From Maridesulfovibrio sp. (GTDB taxonomy: Bacteria > Desulfobacterota > Desulfovibrionia > Desulfovibrionales > Desulfovibrionaceae): 64,000 nucleotides of DNA. Shown one piece after another: positions 42,902 to 51,754 of the stretch. A program made the translations under genes and the position numbers. The stretch lies in the NCBI RefSeq assembly GCF_963678865.1, contig NZ_OY787459.1, forward strand, positions 3,154,501-3,218,500, in the 5' to 3' direction. The notes under the pieces were generated by a model, which did no database searches, was not told where the DNA came from, and saw only the letters and a program-made list of their open reading frames with translations. The stretch's first letter is position 1. Every line of letters starts with the position of its first letter.

Positions 42902-42932
42902 GGGCAAGCCTAAATAAGGCTTGTCCCTTTTT
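42902..42932 (+). terminator. Intrinsic terminator after the DGC-domain gene
   Basis: GGGCAAGCC and GGCTTGTCCC form a 9-bp stem followed by TTTTTG, 55 bp after the stop at 42846. Confidence 0.88.
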
Positions 42933-42957
42933 GTTTCTTTTGCAGTCGGAGTACGGT

Positions 42958-44196
42958 GTGGATAAAGTTTTTATTCTTGATTCGAGTAAAGTTACAGCTT
43001 CACTTATTCAGAGGCATTTGCAACAGGCCGGATTTGTCTGTGATATTGCCTTTTCATATGAAGATGCGGAACGGCTTATTGCTGAAAAAAAATATTTTGT
43101 CGGTTTAAGCAGCCTTGTGCTTGAAGGAGTTCCCTCCGGCAAAGGACTTGACCTGCTGATTAAAAATAAAATTCCTGCCATTGCAGTTACTTCAAACCTT
43201 GATGAAGATGTTTTGAATGACATTTCCCAAAAGGACATAGTGGATTATGTGCTCAAAAAAAGTGAGCACATTGACTACATTGTCCGTATTGTGAAGCGGG
43301 TATCCAAAAACCGTGGTCTGAAGGTGATGGTTGTGGATGATTCAAGAGCTGCGCGCTCCTGGCTTTCCAATATTCTGGGACATCAGGGACTGACTGTTCT
43401 TCAGGCAGCTGACGGCGCAGAAGCTGCAAAGGTTTTTTACAGTAATCCGGACATCAAGCTTGTTCTCACCGACTATGCCATGCCCAAAATGGACGGCCTT
43501 CAGCTCACTGCGCATCTGCGTACTATCCGTCCAATGGATGAATTGAGTATTGTTGTTCTTTCTTCTGATTCCAAATCCCGGACAGCGCCGCTTTTCCTCA
43601 AGACCGGAGCGAATGATTTTATACACAAGAGCGCACGGATTGAGGAAATTCTCTGCCGGGTGAATTCCAACCTCGAAACTTTGGAGCTGATTGCCGAGTC
43701 CAGAGACCGGGCCAACAAGGATTTCCTTACCGGTTTGTGGAACAGGAGGTATTTTTTCGAGCATTCAGAGCCTTTGTATGCCAAATATGCTGGGCTTGGT
43801 CGGGGGCTTTCTGTCGCTTTGATGGATATTGATCATTTCAAGAAGGTCAATGACACCTACGGTCATGATGCCGGAGATGAGGTTTTGAAGAGGTTTGCGA
43901 CTCTGCTTGCGGATTATATCGGGGAGAGAGGGCTTGTGGCCCGTTTCGGCGGCGAGGAATTTACGGTTGTCTTTGAGACTGTCTCTTCTGAAGACCTCAA
44001 GTCTGTTCTGGAGGGGTTCCGGGAGTTGATTGAATCTGTTTCTGTGGAATTTGAAGGTGATGTAATCAGTTTGACTGTTTCTATCGGGGCTACCTCGGAT
44101 ATGGGGGAATCGCTTACCGGTATGATCACCCGTGCTGACGAAATGCTGTATGAAGCCAAAGCCAGAGGGCGTAACAGGGTCCTTTTCGCTGAATAA
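42958..44196 (+). CDS. PleD-like diguanylate cyclase with two receivers
   Basis: About 412 residues from the GTG at 42958 (GGAG six bases upstream). The first receiver (~1-115) has lost the phospho-Asp (GLSSLVLEGVPSG), as in PleD's adaptor receiver. The second (~125-240) is intact: VVDDSRAAR, Asp in VLTDYAMPKMDG, Lys in FIHKSARI. The GGDEF domain has GGEEF in ARFGGEEFTVVF but no RxxD I-site at the usual place, so feedback inhibition may be absent. It should make c-di-GMP on phosphorylation. No kinase is adjacent. A ComFB protein, of a family reported to bind cyclic dinucleotides, is encoded next. Confidence 0.92.
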   Translation: MDKVFILDSSKVTASLIQRHLQQAGFVCDIAFSYEDAERLIAEKKYFVGLSSLVLEGVPSGKGLDLLIKNKIPAIAVTSNLDEDVLNDISQKDIVDYVLKKSEHIDYIVRIVKRVSKNRGLKVMVVDDSRAARSWLSNILGHQGLTVLQAADGAEAAKVFYSNPDIKLVLTDYAMPKMDGLQLTAHLRTIRPMDELSIVVLSSDSKSRTAPLFLKTGANDFIHKSARIEEILCRVNSNLETLELIAESRDRANKDFLTGLWNRRYFFEHSEPLYAKYAGLGRGLSVALMDIDHFKKVNDTYGHDAGDEVLKRFATLLADYIGERGLVARFGGEEFTVVFETVSSEDLKSVLEGFRELIESVSVEFEGDVISLTVSIGATSDMGESLTGMITRADEMLYEAKARGRNRVLFAE

Positions 44197-44404
44197 TCTC
44201 AGTTTTGCGTATCTCTGAAACGGGGTGACGGTATGTTTTGTCTCAGAGTTGTGGATTTCCTGCCCGTCTTTTCGTTCGTATATATGCTTCGGCGTGTTGC
44301 ATGCCGGGGTTTTTCTTTTGAAAATGACCTTTGAATGACATGCATTGTACGGTATACTTGATGTAATTATTGGAATGCCGTGGGCAATAAACAAGGAGGA
44401 AGCC

Positions 44405-44707
44405 ATGCTCTCCAAAGATGAATTTTTCAAGACCGGTGAAATTGTTAATCTTGCAGAAGAGGTTGTGTTCGAAGAATTGAAAGCTCTTATAGAACGGGCG
44501 GAAATTGAATTCTGTCAATGTGACAAGTGTTTGTTTGATATTGTCTGCGTTGTTTTAAATAAAATCCCAAGCATGTATTCGTCCAGCATTGCGGACCGGA
44601 CTTATCCCAGCCCGGAATTCAAGGCTGATTATGAAACACTGAAGCAGCTTGCAGCCGAAGAACTTCCTCTGGCCATTGAGCGCATAAAGGAGCGTTTGCA
44701 TCATTAG
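44405..44707 (+). CDS. ComFB-domain protein
   Basis: About 100 residues from the ATG at 44405, with a perfect AAGGAGG six bases upstream. The ComFB pattern is clear: EEVVFEELKALIERAEIEF, then the Cys cluster CQCDKCLFDIVCVVLN, and Pro-Ser-x-Tyr after it. ComFB was named from late competence loci, and cyanobacterial members have been reported as cyclic-dinucleotide receptors. The gene is ~210 bp after a diguanylate cyclase, so a c-di-GMP-receptor role is a reasonable inference. No competence genes are nearby. Confidence 0.85.
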   Translation: MLSKDEFFKTGEIVNLAEEVVFEELKALIERAEIEFCQCDKCLFDIVCVVLNKIPSMYSSSIADRTYPSPEFKADYETLKQLAAEELPLAIERIKERLHH

Positions 44708-44851
44708 ATATTTACAGCCGGAATCTACAATTATTTACTTTTTTTTGAGATGGTAATCGGTTAGTGTCTCGTATTATTATAAATAGGATAGGGACCGGAT
44801 TGCAGTTTTAAGGGTAATCCCCGGTTTTTAATATTTTTTAGGGGGAAGTTC

Positions 44852-46027
44852 GTGAAATTTCTTTTTCATTCGGCAGATGGACGGAAGGTTTCCGCAGCAC
44901 TGATTTTTACTCTTTTGTCCATGTCGGTTTTGCTGTGCGGATGTTTTGGTGAAGACAAGAAAGAGCAGGCTTCTACTGAAGCCGTACCTGTGAAGGTCAT
45001 TAAGATTACCGAGCATCCCTTCCCGGTGATGGGCGAGTATGTGGCCCAGATTCAGGCTTTGAAGACCGTGGAAATCAAAGCGCGCGTACAGGGCCATATC
45101 AAGGAACGGTTATTCACCGAAGGTCAGTCCGTAAAGGAAGACCAGCTCCTTTTTGTTATTGATCCCAGACCTTATGAAGAGGCACTTAAAAAAGCCAAAG
45201 CCGAGTTGGCCAGCACTAAGGCTACTCTTACCAAAGCCAGCAAGGACTATAAACGGTTCAAGGCCCTTTTTGATCAAGGGGCGGTTAGCCGCGAAGAATT
45301 TGATTCAAAAATTACCGATAAACAGGTTCTTGAAGCCGATGTGAGCAACGCCAAAGCTCAGGTCGAGCAGGCCAATCTGGATCTGGGCTTCACCCGGATA
45401 AAATCTCCCATGAACGGCATCATCGGACGTACTCAGGTTGAACCGGGAACTCTTGTGGCTGCAGAATCCACAGTTCTGGTGACCGTATCTGCCGTTGATC
45501 CTGTTTATGTGAACTTCAGCATCCCTGAAAAAGAATATCTTGTGGCTATCCGTGAAATAGATGCCGCTCGTAAAGCCGGAAAGCAGTCCAAGCCCACTAC
45601 CTTGCGTATAATTCTGGCTGACGGCGATTACTACGAACATAATGGAACCTTCAATATGGCAGACCGGGCAGTTGATTCTTCCACCGGTACGCTGGGCATC
45701 AGGGCCGAGTTCCCCAACCCGGAAAGAATTCTGCGTGACGGGCAGTATGCCAAGGTTGTGGCCAAGCTTAAGGATTACCCGAATGCGCTGGTGGTTCCCA
45801 CTAGGGCTATGCTTGATATTCAGGGCCGTAAATCCTTGCTGACAGTTGCCAACGGTACTGTGGTCGAAAAGCCGATAACTATAGATTACAGCGATGACCG
45901 CAACACCGTAATCAAAACCGGGATCGAATCCGGTACCCTGATCATTGCCGACGGCGTGAACAAGATCCGTCCCGGAACAGCGGTAACGCCCCAGATTGTT
46001 CAGAACCAGCCCGAGCCAGCCAAATAG
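44852..46027 (+). CDS. RND efflux periplasmic adaptor (membrane fusion) lipoprotein
   Basis: This 391-residue adaptor starts at a GTG with GGGGGAAG upstream. The signal ends LLCGC (lipid anchor). Then come the barrel-sandwich lipoyl halves around VEIKARVQGHI and GFTRIKSPMNGIIGRT, the alpha-hairpin (~95-165, EEALKKAKAELASTKATL) and a beta-barrel (VNFSIPEKEYLVAI). It links the downstream pump to an outer-membrane channel, which is not encoded here. Layout and size match AcrA/MexA. The lipid anchor holds it at the inner-membrane outer leaflet. Confidence 0.94.
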   Translation: MKFLFHSADGRKVSAALIFTLLSMSVLLCGCFGEDKKEQASTEAVPVKVIKITEHPFPVMGEYVAQIQALKTVEIKARVQGHIKERLFTEGQSVKEDQLLFVIDPRPYEEALKKAKAELASTKATLTKASKDYKRFKALFDQGAVSREEFDSKITDKQVLEADVSNAKAQVEQANLDLGFTRIKSPMNGIIGRTQVEPGTLVAAESTVLVTVSAVDPVYVNFSIPEKEYLVAIREIDAARKAGKQSKPTTLRIILADGDYYEHNGTFNMADRAVDSSTGTLGIRAEFPNPERILRDGQYAKVVAKLKDYPNALVVPTRAMLDIQGRKSLLTVANGTVVEKPITIDYSDDRNTVIKTGIESGTLIIADGVNKIRPGTAVTPQIVQNQPEPAK

Positions 46028-46054
46028 TAATCTTAAGTCAAAATTATCAGCAGT

Positions 46055-46084
46055 CTTATCTCCCCGCAGAAGCGGGGAGATAAG
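46055..46084 (+). promoter_or_regulatory. 13-bp perfect hairpin between the RND adaptor and pump genes
   Basis: CTTATCTCCCCGC and GCGGGGAGATAAG pair fully around an AGAA tetraloop, followed by TTTCGC, not a full T-run. It lies between the adaptor stop and the pump's AGGA site. It may be an mRNA stability or partial attenuation element that sets adaptor:pump ratio. Confidence 0.65.
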
Positions 46085-46101
46085 TTTCGCAGGAAGCAGT
46101 C

Positions 46102-49100
46102 ATGGTCAATTTTTTTATCGACAGGCCCATTTTTTCGTCCGTAATTTCCATCATTATTACTCTGGTCGGTTTGCTGAGTATTTTTACCCTGCCAATCGCC
46201 CAATATCCCGAAATTGCGCCGCCCACAGTGCAGATTGCTGCCCAATATACCGGAGCCAGTGCGGATGTTGTGGAAGAAACCGTTGCAGCCCCGATTGAGG
46301 AGCAGGTCAATGGGGCGCAGGATATGCTTTATATGAGTTCCATCAGCTCCAATGACGGACGTATGGTGCTTAACGTGACCTTTGATCTGGGGCGTGATCT
46401 GGAACTTGCCACCGTCGATGTTCAGAACAGGGTCAGCCTTGCCACTCCCCAGCTTCCTTCTGAAGTTAACAAGTCCGGAGTCAGCGTTAAGAAGCAGTCT
46501 TCCAGTATGATCTGCGTGATCAGCCTGCTTTCTCCTGAAGGGACATTCGATTCTCTTTTTCTGAACAACTACGCTAAAATCAACCTGTTTGACGCGGTGT
46601 CCCGTATACCCGGTGTCGGGAGTGTCTCCCTTTTCGGTGATCAGGATTACGGCATGCGTATCTGGCTGGACCCGGACAAAATGGCCCGGCTGGCAATTAC
46701 CGCCGATGATATCATTTCCGCTGTGCAAGAGCAGAACCTGCAGGCACCGGCAGGGCAGGTGGGCCAGCCCCCTGCATCTTCCGGTCAGCAGTTCCAGCTT
46801 ACCGTGCGGGTCAAGGGACGCCTCAGCGAACCGGAGGAATTCGGCAACATCATTATCAAGGCCAATCCTGACGGCAGCACTGTCCACATTAAAGATGTGG
46901 CCCGTGTTGAAATGGGGTCCAAATCTTATTCCGCATTTGGCAGGCAGGGGGAAATTGATTCCGCAATGCTGCTGGTTTATCAGCTGCCCGGCGCGAATGC
47001 CCTTGATATCGTGGAAAATGTTCGTTCGACTATGAAGGAACTATCGAAAGATTTTCCCTCCGGGATGAAGTATGACATACCTTACGATACAACACTCTTT
47101 GTGACCGCTTCTATCGATGAAGTTATGGAGACCCTCTATGAGGCCATGGCACTTGTGTTTATTGTAGTTTTTATTTTTCTTCAAAATCTGCGCGCAACCA
47201 TCGTACCCATGATTGCGGTTCCGGTTTCTCTGGTTGGTACTTTTGCATTCTTTCAGGTGCTTGGCTTTTCTATCAATACCCTGACTCTGTTCGGCATGGT
47301 GCTGGCAATCGGTATTGTTGTCGATGACGCTATTGTCGTGGTCGAGGCAGTGCAGTCCAAGATTGATGAAGAAGGTCTGGATGCAAAAACAGCCACCAAG
47401 GAAGCTATGAAAGAAGTTTCCGGGCCAATTCTGGCCACTACAGCCGTGCTTATCGCGGTGTTTGTTCCGGTTGCATTCATGGGCGGAATTACCGGGCAGC
47501 TTTATAAACAGTTTGCATTGACCCTTGCGGTCTCGGTGGCGATTTCATCCATTAATGCACTTACTTTCTCCCCTGCCATGTCCGCGCTTCTGCTTCGCCC
47601 GCAAACGGAAATGCGTGGTCCGCTGGGCTGGTTCTTCGGGCAGTTTAATAAGTATTTCAGCAAGATTACTTCCGGGTATACTTCCGGGGTGAGGATCATT
47701 ATCCGTAAATCGGTCATTGCGCTGGGAGTTTTCGGGATTTTACTGTTCGGGGCCTACACTCTTTTCAAAACCGTACCCACCGGATTCGTACCCAACGAGG
47801 ATCAGGGTTACTTCATGATCAACGTGCAGTTGCCTGAAGGCGCGTCCCTTGAACGCTCGGATGCGGTTGTTCATCAGGTTGAGGAAATTTTGAAAAATGA
47901 GCCGGGTGTTAAAACTTATTTTGCGCTTGGTGGATTCAACCTGATTACCGGGGCTTATTCCTCATACACTTCCACCCTGTTCGCTTCTCTTGATCCGTGG
48001 GATGAACGAACCGATCCGAAACTGCATGTCAACGCGATTCTCCGTAATGTGCAGCAGAAGGCGCGTGGGATTCAGGACGGCATAGTTATCTGCTTTAACC
48101 CTCCGCCAATTAACGGAATCGGGTCTACCGGCGGTCTGCAATTTGAATTGCAGGACCGTTCCGGAGGTACTGTAGAGGAGCTGGCAAAGGTGGCGCAGGA
48201 TTACATGGCCGAGCTTCGTAAACATCCTGAGTTGACCGGGATATTCTCCACATTCAGTGCTAATGTGCCGCAGCTTTTTGTCGATGTGGACCGTGATAAG
48301 GTCCGTAAGCTTGGTATCCCGCTTAACGAAGTCTTTACCGCCATGCAGACCTTTCTTGGCGGATATTATATTAATGATTTTAATAAGTATGGCAGGACCT
48401 ACAGGGTTATGGCGCAGGCAGATTCCCAGTTCAGGACCAGCCCGGAAGATGTATCCAAGTTCTATGTACGCGGGGATACCGGGAAAATGATTCCCCTCTC
48501 AACCCTGCTTAACCAGAAAAAGATATTCGGACCGGAGTACATTCAGCGTTACAACCTGTTTCGGACTATTGAGATTACCGCTGCCAACGCTCCGGGCTAC
48601 AGTACAGGGCAGGCTATGGCAATTATGGAAAAAATTGCCCGCGACACCCTGCCGAGGGGCTACGGTTTCGACTGGACCAACATAGCTTATCAGGAGAAAA
48701 AGTCCGGCGGGGAAATTATCGTCATTTTTGCCCTTGCGGTTATGATGGTATTTCTTGTGCTTGCAGCACAGTATGAAAGCTGGATTATTCCGCTGGCTAT
48801 TGTTTTCGCTGTTCCTCTGGGGGTGTTCGGAGCTATTTCCGGGCAGTTTATCAGGGGGCTGGATAACAACGTTTATGCTCAGATCGGCTTGATTATGCTG
48901 GTCGGTCTGGCTGCCAAGAATGCTATTCTGATTGTGGAGTTCGCGAAGGCCAAGTACGAACAGGGAGCGTCCCTTGTGGATGCGGCAGTGCAGGCCGCTC
49001 AGCTTCGGTTCCGGCCTATCCTGATGACTTCGTTTGCCTTTATACTCGGCGTTGTTCCGCTGGTAATTGCACAGGGGGCAGGTTCAGCCAGCCGCCATGC

Positions 49101-49239
49101 TCTCGGAACTTCAGTGTTCGCTGGGATGATTGCCGCAACGGTTCTGGGCGTACTTTTTGTGCCGCTTTTCTATGTTACACTGGTCAAGCTGCAACGCAAA
49201 AAAAAGGTGGATGGTGAGCCTGAATCCATGGAAGAATAG
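46102..49239 (+). CDS. RND multidrug efflux pump, HAE1 (AcrB) family
   Basis: This 1045-residue pump has twelve membrane helices and two large periplasmic loops. Start MVNFFIDRPIFSSVISIII is typical. The proton-relay Asp pair is in LAIGIVVDDAIVVVE, and the PN2/PC domains include the family blocks EEQVNGAQDMLYMSS and GYFMINVQLPEGASLERSD. Helix 10-11 has GLAAKNAILIVEFAK with the Lys of the relay. Length is that of AcrB. It works with the adaptor upstream to expel hydrophobic drugs, dyes or detergents. No local TetR-type regulator was found. Confidence 0.96.
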   Translation: MVNFFIDRPIFSSVISIIITLVGLLSIFTLPIAQYPEIAPPTVQIAAQYTGASADVVEETVAAPIEEQVNGAQDMLYMSSISSNDGRMVLNVTFDLGRDLELATVDVQNRVSLATPQLPSEVNKSGVSVKKQSSSMICVISLLSPEGTFDSLFLNNYAKINLFDAVSRIPGVGSVSLFGDQDYGMRIWLDPDKMARLAITADDIISAVQEQNLQAPAGQVGQPPASSGQQFQLTVRVKGRLSEPEEFGNIIIKANPDGSTVHIKDVARVEMGSKSYSAFGRQGEIDSAMLLVYQLPGANALDIVENVRSTMKELSKDFPSGMKYDIPYDTTLFVTASIDEVMETLYEAMALVFIVVFIFLQNLRATIVPMIAVPVSLVGTFAFFQVLGFSINTLTLFGMVLAIGIVVDDAIVVVEAVQSKIDEEGLDAKTATKEAMKEVSGPILATTAVLIAVFVPVAFMGGITGQLYKQFALTLAVSVAISSINALTFSPAMSALLLRPQTEMRGPLGWFFGQFNKYFSKITSGYTSGVRIIIRKSVIALGVFGILLFGAYTLFKTVPTGFVPNEDQGYFMINVQLPEGASLERSDAVVHQVEEILKNEPGVKTYFALGGFNLITGAYSSYTSTLFASLDPWDERTDPKLHVNAILRNVQQKARGIQDGIVICFNPPPINGIGSTGGLQFELQDRSGGTVEELAKVAQDYMAELRKHPELTGIFSTFSANVPQLFVDVDRDKVRKLGIPLNEVFTAMQTFLGGYYINDFNKYGRTYRVMAQADSQFRTSPEDVSKFYVRGDTGKMIPLSTLLNQKKIFGPEYIQRYNLFRTIEITAANAPGYSTGQAMAIMEKIARDTLPRGYGFDWTNIAYQEKKSGGEIIVIFALAVMMVFLVLAAQYESWIIPLAIVFAVPLGVFGAISGQFIRGLDNNVYAQIGLIMLVGLAAKNAILIVEFAKAKYEQGASLVDAAVQAAQLRFRPILMTSFAFILGVVPLVIAQGAGSASRHALGTSVFAGMIAATVLGVLFVPLFYVTLVKLQRKKKVDGEPESMEE

Positions 49240-49266
49240 TCTGATTAGAATCATTAAGTTTAAGTC

Positions 49267-49297
49267 GCCCTGCCGGAATTCCGGCAGGGCTTTTTTT
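49267..49297 (+). terminator. Intrinsic terminator of the RND operon
   Basis: GCCCTGCCGG-AATT-CCGGCAGGGC forms a 10-bp stem with an AATT loop, followed by seven T. Confidence 0.95.
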
Positions 49298-49376
49298 ATA
49301 TAGATTCTTAAATGCTCGATTTTTTAGACTGTTGGAATATGTATTGGTTTGCTGAAATGAGCCAAGTATATAGAAC

Positions 49377-50015
49377 TTATTCTTTTCTTTCCGGCATGAT
49401 GTAAATAAAACAGTAGGACCAGAATGCACAGGTAACACCGATGAAACAGCCGAAGATAACGTCTGCGGGGTAGTGCTTGCCAACAACCACCCGGCTGATT
49501 CCAACCAGAATTGCCGCAATGAGCGGAATGTATTTTTTGCCCGGCAGCAGTATCGCAACTGCAGTGGTCAGGGAAAAAATACGCAGGGTGTGCCCGGATG
49601 GAAATGAATTCTGCAGGTATTTCCCAGAGAACCATGTGAAGCCGTAGGAACCGTCTTCAAAGAACATGGGAGGACGGCAGCGTCCGAAAAACCACTTCAA
49701 TTCATCACCGATGAGCATAGCGGACATGGTTGAGAGTGCTATGAGCAGCAATCCTTTTGCCCGTTTTCCGAAGCCATTTAGCATGGCGTCTACAGTTCCA
49801 CAGAGAAGAGCGACAAAGGAAACAGTCTGGATTACATGTTTTGAAGCAAGGTAGCTGAGCAGTTTGCCGAGGGTAACGGCAAATGTCCCGTTCAAAGTGT
49901 GGGCTGATTCGGCAATAGGTAGGTCCAGCGACCGGTAAAAAATAATAATCAGCAACAGGGCTGCAAGCCCTCCTGCTGAAGTGTATGACAACAGTCGTTT
50001 AGGGGTGAGACTCAT
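49377..50015 (-). CDS. PAP2-family membrane phosphatase
   Basis: This 212-residue protein has five to six membrane helices with the three PAP2 motifs: KWFFGRCRPP, FPSGH with catalytic His, and SRVVVGKHYPADVIFG with the second His and Asp. Family members remove phosphate from undecaprenyl pyrophosphate, phosphatidate or lipid A. GAGGAG lies six bases before the ATG, which is 15 bp after the kinase gene, in one operon. The substrate is not predictable from sequence. Confidence 0.92.
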   Translation of the reverse strand: MSLTPKRLLSYTSAGGLAALLLIIIFYRSLDLPIAESAHTLNGTFAVTLGKLLSYLASKHVIQTVSFVALLCGTVDAMLNGFGKRAKGLLLIALSTMSAMLIGDELKWFFGRCRPPMFFEDGSYGFTWFSGKYLQNSFPSGHTLRIFSLTTAVAILLPGKKYIPLIAAILVGISRVVVGKHYPADVIFGCFIGVTCAFWSYCFIYIMPERKE

Positions 50016-50030
50016 CAGTTTCTCCTCATT

Positions 50031-51218
50031 TTAAGTCCCTCTGTTGCGGGGACAAGGATTTGCGGCAAGTTCCTCCCCGGCAGGGGAGAGTGGCAGTTCC
50101 ACGTAAAAATTTGTCCCATCCTCATTTGAAGAATCGAACCACACCTTTCCACGGAGATAGTTTTCTGTGAACAGCTTAACGCTGTAGGTCCCCAGCCCCC
50201 GCCCTGTTCCTTTGGTGGAAAAGGATTTCCTGAATATCTGGTGGGCTACGGTCATAGGAATTGCTCCTTGATTCGTAACTTTGAAAAGGGCTTTGTTATC
50301 TCTTTCAAAAGCTTGCACCTTCACGACCCCGTTTTCCGGGGAGGCCTCAAAAGCATTTTTGACAAGATTTTCAATAATTCGGTGCAGGATGCGTTTGTCG
50401 GTGATCAGTTTCAGTTCATCCACGTTGGATGTGATGGAAATATTTTTATCTTTGGCCAGCAGGCTGTTGTTATAAAAAGCGCATATGGATTCAATTAATC
50501 CGCTCACTTCCACCGGTTCGTTGTGGAGTTCCAGTTGCCTTGCCTCTGCTGATATGAATAGTCGGTGGGCGTTGATCTCATTGGCCATATATTGAGCCCG
50601 GTCTATTATCATTGAGGCCAGTTCTTTTTGTTCCTTTTTGGTTGCGTCGATTTTAATCAATGTACCTGTATTGGTGATCCCGTTTACTGCATTCAAAAGA
50701 TCATGCAGAAAAAACCTTTCCATCATTTCTTTATGTTTGATGTCAGAAAGATCAGTCAGGTGTATGATGAAATATTGTTTCTTTGTGATTTTAATCGGCG
50801 AAGCGTTAACCCGGAAGGTGTAGCCTTTGACCTTTCCATCCTTATTGGCCAACAGCGTACATTCCTCTTCACTTTTTTTCCCGGTCATGGCGGTCTGTAT
50901 AGCGCGCAATGCCCCGCACTGAACGCAGGCGACGGAATCCCCGCACAAATCTGTCCTTGAATTGCAGCAACGGAGGAGTTCTCCGGGACGGCGACCTAGA
51001 ATCCTGTCTTTGCGCTTTTCACCTACGGCTTCTGCCAATGCTTCATTGTAAAAGACTATTTGCCTGTTTTTATTAAGAATGAAACATGGGTTCGGTACAG
51101 ACTCAATTAGATCCGCAGCAAATTCTTTTTTTATCCTGTTGTGCTCTTCCAGAATGTCCGGATTGCACGGAGTTTCGTCATTACCCGGAGTGTCGGGGTA
51201 ATATGCTATATCGCTCAT
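50031..51218 (-). CDS. PAS sensor histidine kinase, soluble
   Basis: About 395 residues from the ATG at 51218, with GAGGAAC upstream; the longer frame lacks a ribosome site. A PAS domain (~35-165) contains a Cys-rich insertion (RCCNSRTDLCGDSVACVQCG) that could bind metal or sense redox state. The H-box-like FFLHDLLNAVNGI follows, then an HATPase with NLVKNAFEAS, a degenerate second G box and GTGRGLGTYSV. No membrane segment is seen, so it may be cytoplasmic. It sits between a META lipoprotein gene and a PAP2 gene; no response regulator is adjacent. Confidence 0.88.
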   Translation of the reverse strand: MSDIAYYPDTPGNDETPCNPDILEEHNRIKKEFAADLIESVPNPCFILNKNRQIVFYNEALAEAVGEKRKDRILGRRPGELLRCCNSRTDLCGDSVACVQCGALRAIQTAMTGKKSEEECTLLANKDGKVKGYTFRVNASPIKITKKQYFIIHLTDLSDIKHKEMMERFFLHDLLNAVNGITNTGTLIKIDATKKEQKELASMIIDRAQYMANEINAHRLFISAEARQLELHNEPVEVSGLIESICAFYNNSLLAKDKNISITSNVDELKLITDKRILHRIIENLVKNAFEASPENGVVKVQAFERDNKALFKVTNQGAIPMTVAHQIFRKSFSTKGTGRGLGTYSVKLFTENYLRGKVWFDSSNEDGTNFYVELPLSPAGEELAANPCPRNRGT

Positions 51219-51240
51219 GCAGTTCCTCAAGGGTTTAGGA

Positions 51241-51675
51241 TCAATGTCCTTTATACAAAAGAAGTGAGTTGCCTTGACCTTCCATATAGAGCATGCCGTT
51301 TCTTTTCTGCATGGAGTCAACCCGGTCCAGAGCCTGCATAAATTTGAATTCCTGAAGGTTTATTCCTTTGGAACATGTTTTGCGGGTTGTGCCCAACGGT
51401 CCGGTCCTGAAAATCCCGTTCACGTAGGAATAGTCGCCCCGAAAACTGTTACATCCGCCGGAACCGTAAATTTTGCCGTCACTGTCCAGACGCATCCATA
51501 TGTGGGCAAATCCTTCGACAGGTTTTCCGTCGATATCTTCCACGATCCATTTGGTGTCAGTAGGGTTTTCAAAAATTGGATAGTTTGCCTGTTTAGGAGC
51601 ACAGGATGCGGAAAGAAGAAGTGCGCAGACAGCTATGGCCGATAGTAAATACTGTTTCAGGATATTGAATTTCAT
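51241..51675 (-). CDS. META-domain lipoprotein (HslJ-like)
   Basis: This 144-residue lipoprotein has a signal ending LLSASC and a META (DUF306) domain: KWIVEDIDGKPVEGF, DGKIYGSGGCNSFRGDYS, GPLGTTRKTCSKG, and EFKFMQALDRVDSM. META proteins such as HslJ are envelope stress or drug-response lipoproteins; their mechanism is unknown. GAGG lies seven bases before the ATG. The stop is 22 bp before the kinase start, indicating a three-gene operon with kinase and PAP2 phosphatase. Confidence 0.88.
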   Translation of the reverse strand: MKFNILKQYLLSAIAVCALLLSASCAPKQANYPIFENPTDTKWIVEDIDGKPVEGFAHIWMRLDSDGKIYGSGGCNSFRGDYSYVNGIFRTGPLGTTRKTCSKGINLQEFKFMQALDRVDSMQKRNGMLYMEGQGNSLLLYKGH

Positions 51676-51754
51676 AAATTATTCCTCCATTTGCGCAGTA
51701 TACTTGTATCCTGTTCTTTTTGGTAGAGGAATTTTGTGAATTAACCTGACGCCG

